Source: Hippophae tibetana
Taxonomy: Eukaryota; Streptophyta; Magnoliopsida; Rosales; Elaeagnaceae
Length of the DNA stretch: 64,000 bases
Assembly: GCA_037013495.1 (NCBI GenBank)
Contig: CM072812.1
Location: forward strand, 62,404,938-62,468,937
Direction of reading: 5' to 3'
Shown here: in pieces, positions 58,940-64,000 of the stretch
Layout of the letters: each line of letters opens with the position of its first letter
Numbering within the stretch: position 1 is the first letter of the stretch
The notes under the pieces: generated by a model
Told to the model about the DNA's origin: nothing
Seen by the model: only the letters and a program-made list of their open reading frames with translations
Databases searched by the model: none
Program-made: the position numbers and the translations under genes

Positions 58940-60307
58940 GTAAGATTCATGGCCTACGTGTAATCTGTAGTGTAGCAAATGTATGTCATTCATTCAATAT
59001 TCATTTAATGGGCATTCTCCAATTGTTTTCTTTATATACTCAAACACACATACATACATATATGCATACATGCTACTTGTCATTAGTTGTACATTTTCTC
59101 CACTAAAAAAAGTAATTTAAAAGATGATTTATGGTGGTTTTCTTCAAATAAAGTATATTGCCTAAAGCTCATTAAATTTTATTTTTATTAAGGATGTAAT
59201 TTTGGGTCATGCATTAAATTAATAAATAATCTTTTCTATACCGACCCCTCCCTAATTTTGCCCAAATTGATTAATCTGGTTTGCTTATCAGATGAACTGC
59301 AATCATCTTCTAGTGTTGCCTTTTCCAGCATGCTTAAATATCATAATCAAGATGAAAAATTTATTTGCATGCTCCTTGACTGCCTTTGGTATTATATATT
59401 TCATTTTTTTAGCTTTTGTCTCCAATCATTGTAGTTGGATTTATCTAATTTCATTTAAGTAACTATTGAATTACTCAAGCTACTAAGTTCAAGAATATTT
59501 ATATTTTCATTCTCCTTCCTTGCAGAGACCGCAAACAAAGTGAAAATCTTCAAAAGCATACAGAAGATGAAAAGATAAGGTTGCTTCTTTGTTAGTATTA
59601 ACATGTACAATATGCAAAGTTCTGCGTAATTTTAAATATTTAAGTTTCTTTTTTTTGTGCAAATGCATTTTAAGATCAAGCTCGGAGATTTATCGTGTTC
59701 TCAAGCTGATACCTATGTGGTCAAAGAATGTAAGATTGGCTATACAATTGTTCATGTTATTTTCTTGCGTATTTTTTTCCCATCTCCCATTTTTCTATAT
59801 GCATGTGCGTGCATATATACACTAGTCTAATTGATATCTTGGAGCCCTAATTTCCTACTATATGAAAATTTTGTTTCCTACTATATGAAAATTTTGTTAG
59901 CTGCTTTTTTAATGTATGATTGTAATTTTGTAACTTCGAGTATACTAAATACATTATTTCAAATAATATAATATATTGAAGCTTAAGTTTAATGCATATG
60001 TGGATCTCATTGAAATGAAATGGAGCTCCAATATTTAGTTGATTCTATATTTGTATGATATTGTCTTCAAAAATTAAGCTTGTTAATATCTTCATAACAT
60101 TTCAGGTTCAGAATTGGAAGTTTCTATTTTGACCATTGATTGAGATGTTTATAGAGCTATTAAATGTTATTCTAGTCAGGTTTGTGAGTCATACCAATAA
60201 ACACTTGGCTAAAGGTTCTGATGTAATCCTTCATCACATTTGATTAGTATTGTTATTGGTAAATGTTTTTCATGTATTTTATATTTTGAAACATTTTTAT
60301 TAGCTAT

Positions 60308-62225
60308 TGATAACTGTATTTTATATAGTTATTTTCATCTATTTTATTAATTATAATTGCTATTTTCTTGACATATTTAGTTAATTTTAGTTGAATAAAT
60401 TAATATTTACTGTTTATGTGTTAAGGAATATATTTTTAAGAAAATTAAATAATTTGAATCGAAAAGGTACTTAATTGCAAATTTATGTCTAAAAATATAA
60501 TTTAAAAATAAAAGAGTTCTTAATTACAATTTATAATAGTCTAAAAATATAATTTGAATTAAAATTGGGCTTAATTGTAATTAATAGAATTTGAAAAGTT
60601 AATTTAAATTAGAAAGGGCTTAATTGTAATTAAATAAAGTTTAAAAGTTAATTTGAATTAAATTGGAGGGCTAAAACACAATTAAGGAAATTTATATTCT
60701 GCGTAGGAAAAGGAGGCCACGCGTACCATCATTTACGCGCGACACCAACCGTTGGATCAGAAAATCAATGGATACGATGAGCGGGTGGATTGCAAACGCG
60801 ACAAAAGAGAGTGTACGCGGGTATTCAGGATTCACGCGGGTATTCAGAATTCACGCGGCTCAGCGCGCTCAGTGGGGCCCACCTACCACGCAAGCCGCTG
60901 TGTAGGGTGGGACCCATGTGTCGCAAGCATTGATCCCATGCGGCACAACCACATGTAATCTCTTCCTCCAACCATTTAGAGTCTGTCATGTGTTCCACCA
61001 TTCCTCGCAGCCAATCATGTGCTGACACATGGCACGTTTTGATGAAAGCAAAAGCACAGAATCACACACGTGTCCCAACAGCTGTCCCTCTATCCCATGC
61101 GACAATTCCGTGTGCGCCCGTTCTTGGTACCCAATGAGATGCTGCCACGTGTCCCACTAGTCCTTGCAGCGAATCAGACCCTGATACGTGGCATGCAGAT
61201 TGAATTAAAAAAAATCAAAACTCTGTGTTATCTCTCACGTGTATTTTAAAATAATATTTTCGATATCGAATATCGATACGCGTGTTTATTTTCGATGTAA
61301 ATGTTTCACGCGTGTCTAAAAAATGTATTATTTTAGATGTATTTTTTAGCTATAAATAGGGGATTTATTGCTGAAAAATGAAGTTTTGTGTTTTGGGAAT
61401 TTTTGAAGAGTTTGGGTTCTGGACAATGGTACACGCAGAAGCCATTTTTGGCTTATGTTGTGTTCTGCGTGTACCAAATATTTGAGCTTAGAGATGTTTT
61501 AATTTTCTTCTATTCTTCATCTAATTCCTTAACTACTGTAATTTTAATTTTAATTTATGAAGTAATTTAATTTTTCTAGGGTTGCGTTTTATCTAAATTT
61601 ATGATGCTTGAGTTTAATTATTTTTGAAAGATTTATAAGACGTTTTATTTGTTTATTCTATTTGTGCTTAATGCTTTTGATTATTCGAGGATTTATCAAA
61701 TGATCTATGGCACTTAAATAAACTTGGAAGAGCTATTTTTGTGTATATTGCTCATGGATAGAATAACATATATATATGTAGGAATATGCCCTAATTGTAT
61801 GTATGGCCATTTGAGAACTTAGAACGTAATGAATCTTGGTGAATTTAATTCTCATAGGAATATAGTGAATTAATTTAACGAGGTGTGTCTATAAGGAGCT
61901 CGGAAGAGATGTATGGATAAAATTAAAAGTTTTCAATTGACAAATTAAATGTACTATAAAAATATAAATCAAGAAAAAATAATATGATTTGAGTTGATTA
62001 ATTTGGTGAAAAACTGCAATCCTAGATTTTTTTTATTTTGTTACACAACTCTTTATTTAACTTCTTCCAATTAACGATTTTTTTGGAGAAAATTGGAGTG
62101 AAATAATTTTAGTATTCAACAAACTATAGTGACAAATCTCCGTGGGAACGATAACTCACTTATCAAATATTATTACTTGTGACTATGTATACTTGCACGT
62201 TTTATGTTCTTCAAAAGAGACAACA
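60308..62225 (+). mobile_element. Solo LTR family B, copy 2 (1,918 bp), TSD GCTAT
   Basis: It begins TGATAACTGTA and ends AAGAGACAACA, with perfect TSD GCTAT at 60,303-60,307 and 62,226-62,230. It aligns with copy 1 throughout, including TATAAATAGG (61,351) and the 48-nt stem (61,428-61,475). G-boxes are partly mutated. It is inserted in CACTA-A to the right of Gypsy-2. Confidence 0.92.
61428..61475 (+). other. Conserved stem-loop in LTR B2
   Basis: GGTACACGCAGAA pairs perfectly (13 of 13) with TTCTGCGTGTACC. Relative to copy 1 a pair A-T is replaced by G-C and a mismatch is repaired. Confidence 0.65.
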
Positions 62226-62379
62226 GCTATAGCTAGTAAGATTTTATTATGTTTTGGTGCATATATATAAACTCTCAAATATAATTGCACTCTTATTTTA
62301 ATATATTATGAATTTTAATATTGTAATTGATAAATTTATTGTAATTTATATTTAAAAATGGGGTTAATTTAGATGTATA

Positions 62380-63071
62380 TGGTCACGGTTTAAGTGTAAC
62401 TAAGACAATAGACATACCATTAAATAATAGTCTTATAAAATACTGAGTCCATAAACATATCATTTTGTCTTGGTCTTATAAAAGACCGAGACCAAATGAT
62501 AGGTTTATAACCTCGATATTTTAAAGATTGTGATCAAATGGTATGTCTATAGTCTATAAAATACTGACCAAATAGTATGTCTATGACCTCGATCTTTTAA
62601 AAACTGTGACCAAATGGTATTTCTATGGTCATTGTTTTATAAAAGATCGAGACCAAATGGTATATATATGGCCTCAATGTTTTATAAAATCGTGACCAAA
62701 TGATATGTCTACGGTCTTGATTTTATAAAAGACCATAACCAATTGGTACCAAATGGTATGTCTATAGACTTAGTCTTTTATAAGACTGTGATCAAATGGT
62801 ATGTTTATGATCATGGTCTTATAAAAGACTGAGGCCAAATGGTATATCTATGACCTCGATTTTTTATAAAATCTTGACCAAATGGTATGTCTACAGCCTC
62901 GATCTTATAAAAGACCATGACCAATTGGTATATCTTTGGTCTCGGTTAAAAACCAAGACTATATGTAAGATTCTATGGTCTTTTACACTCAGGCCTTAGT
63001 TTTTATAATTGTGGTCCTAGATCTACGATTAAGGTTAAAAATCGAGGCTATATATCAATTTTTTAGTAGTG
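62380..63071. repeat. Right subterminal repeat array and terminus of CACTA-A
   Basis: About a dozen copies of (G)ACCAAATGGTATGTCTATG-like units, spaced roughly 45-55 bp, alternate with palindromic TCTTATAAAAGACC-type sequence. They end in the terminus TTTTAGTAGTG. Neighbouring units are partly inverted, so the array can form many hairpins. The same motif style (AAACCGAGGCCATA) is at 4,100-4,235. Confidence 0.8.
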
Positions 63072-63440
63072 CCATGAAGGGTTATACTCACTAAAACCCC
63101 ATATACATCCATCATTGTAAGTTTGGCATAGTTTTATTGCTTTCATTTATCTGGTTTCATTTATCACTTTAATTTATTACTTTCATTTATCTACTTTTAT
63201 TTACTTGTTTTCTTTAGATATTAATTTAATTTAGAATTTTTATTTTTATTTTTTCAAATTGATAATTTGTGAGAATGTTTAGGATTAATTTTTCTTAAAT
63301 AAATTAGAAAATTAATTTGACTTTTTAAAGCCACAGTAGTTCATTGAGACAATCTTGGGAGTATATTTATCACTTCACAAGTGATACATACACTTGCGAG
63401 TTCTTTATAAATATAAAATTTGGTAATCAATTTTTTTTGC
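63072..63440 (+). mobile_element. Right half of the LTR split by CACTA-A (LTR-4 right)
   Basis: It aligns with 32,120-32,465 of LTR-3: GAAGGGTTATACTCACTAAA, TTAATTTAATTTAGAATTT, CAATCTTGGGAGTATATTTATC and CACTTGCGAG...TTTATAAATA at the end. It completes the LTR begun at 33,690. Confidence 0.8.
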
Positions 63441-64000
63441 ATCAAGAGGCTCTAAATTTTTCAAAAGCAAAGACTCCTAAAGTGGTGTATTAATTTAGGC
63501 ATCGTCCAAGGTCTACCTAGCATAATAAATGGCATGGAGTACTTTATCTCTTTGCATCACACATTAATTGAAATGATTTTCTCCAATCCAATTGATTGAT
63601 GTCATTTTAAATATATATTTTTACATTGACTCCAAAATATTTACAATAAGTTAGTGTTCCCTATACATTTTATGTGTTTATTTTATGTTATACTTGTGAT
63701 TAGTGTGGACTTTAGCAAAAAGTGATTGAACAATGTGTTAAGAGCTTAAACAGGGAACTCGATCAATCATATCTCAATCAAAGTAGTCAATCGATTGAGC
63801 TTCGCTCAAGATCGATCGAGGATGTAGGACAAGAATGGAAAAGGGTGATCGATTGATTGATAAGGGTATCAATTGATTGAGATATAGGTAGATCGATCAA
63901 GCTTTGCTCGAGTTCTCTCATGTTGAAAATTGGAAATTGATCTAGTTAGGGCATGAATTTAATGATTTTTAGTACCAACTTCTAATCCTAGCCATTGGAT
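63441..64000. other. Region right of LTR-4, no gene recognised
   Basis: Would be the internal start of the LTR-4 element, but no gag or primer site is clear. 63,745-63,915 is rich in ATCGATTGAG/GATCGATC motifs like those at 27,905-28,080 and 24,605-24,640. Confidence 0.35.

Larger units (their letters stand above)
56864..60302 (+). other. T-rich intron-like DNA with candidate exons, inside CACTA-A
   Basis: After Gypsy-2 the sequence becomes T-rich on the plus strand with scattered exon-like islands bounded by good splice signals, as in plant introns. Long open frames here (57,343-57,720 etc.) are T-rich artefacts. This may be the continuation of genic DNA captured by CACTA-A (with the quinolinate synthase fragment), but no exon was matched to that protein. 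Confidence 0.35.
33966..63071. mobile_element. Giant nested CACTA element (CACTA-A), TSD CCA
   Basis: The left end CACAACTACAATAGTG (33,966; one or two substitutions from CACTACTA) and right end ...TTTTTTAGTAGTG (63,071) are CACTA-type. The flanks are CCA (33,963-33,965 and 63,072-63,074). Joining the flanks restores an LTR that matches LTR-3 across 32,100-32,150 (AAGGGTTAT present once), an empty-site test from within the window. Subterminal repeats lie at 34,010-34,240 and 62,390-63,050. Inside are a quinolinate synthase fragment, the Gypsy-2 nest and a solo LTR. No transposase of its own was recognised. Without the nested insertions its original length would be a few kb. Confidence 0.75.

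Noticed and set aside
63745..63915. GATCGATC/ATCGATTGAG clusters as an origin or protein-binding array
   Set aside because: Similar motifs recur in Gypsy-3 sequence at 27.9-28.1 and 24.6 kb, so they are more likely retroelement sequence features.

Overview
The window is nuclear DNA of a flowering plant (probably a eudicot; the species cannot be told). It is AT-rich and almost wholly built of nested, mostly decayed transposable elements: Ty3/Gypsy, Copia, CACTA (En/Spm), hAT-type MITE, solo LTRs and a pararetrovirus-like insertion. I see no intact host gene, rRNA, tRNA, CRISPR array or bacterial-type operon. Host-gene material is limited to exon-sized relics.

Layout. 1-4,036: minus-strand Tat-lineage Gypsy (RT, RNase H, integrase) with an antisense extra ORF at its 3' end. 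4,037-4,261: CACTA terminus. 5,636-10,600: minus-strand Copia relic broken by an unidentified 1.85-kb insert and by a solo LTR with a perfect target-site duplication (TSD). 10,651-10,961: another Copia-type solo LTR. 10,985-12,846: exon relics of unrecognised gene(s), a MITE-like inverted repeat and a minisatellite. 14,421-14,941: hAT-type MITE. 14.3-22.3 kb: minus-strand pararetrovirus-like polyprotein relic, split by an LTR and bracketed by an exact 40-bp direct repeat. 22.4-30.8 kb: an LTR fragment, then a minus-strand Gypsy in permuted order (RNase H-integrase-LTR-gag-protease-RT). 30.8-33.97 kb: related LTRs.

The right half is one giant nest. A CACTA element (33,966-63,071, TSD CCA) sits inside an LTR whose two halves can be rejoined by comparison with a sister LTR at 32.1 kb. 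It carries a degenerate fragment of a quinolinate synthase gene (SufE-NadA type) that still has a splice donor. Into this CACTA jumped a second Tat-lineage Gypsy (35,066-56,863). That Gypsy in turn received a truncated CACTA (38,186-40,738), a solo LTR (42,765-44,743) and a complete 8,877-bp CACTA (47,360-56,236). A second solo LTR of the same family lies at 60,308-62,225.

The complete CACTA encodes a TNP2-type transposase (with a few stops and A-run frameshifts) and a ten-exon second gene ending in a Ulp1-like cysteine protease. Between that gene and the right terminus it carries a ~279-nt foldback whose arms both derive from a host-type plant mobile domain (PMD) gene. The truncated sister CACTA keeps one sense-readable copy of that PMD sequence at the equivalent place. 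This looks like the inverted-duplication birth of a small-RNA locus inside a transposon, and it is the most interesting item here. Others are a conserved stem with a compensated base pair and a G-box/CCAAT array inside the 1.9-kb solo LTR family.
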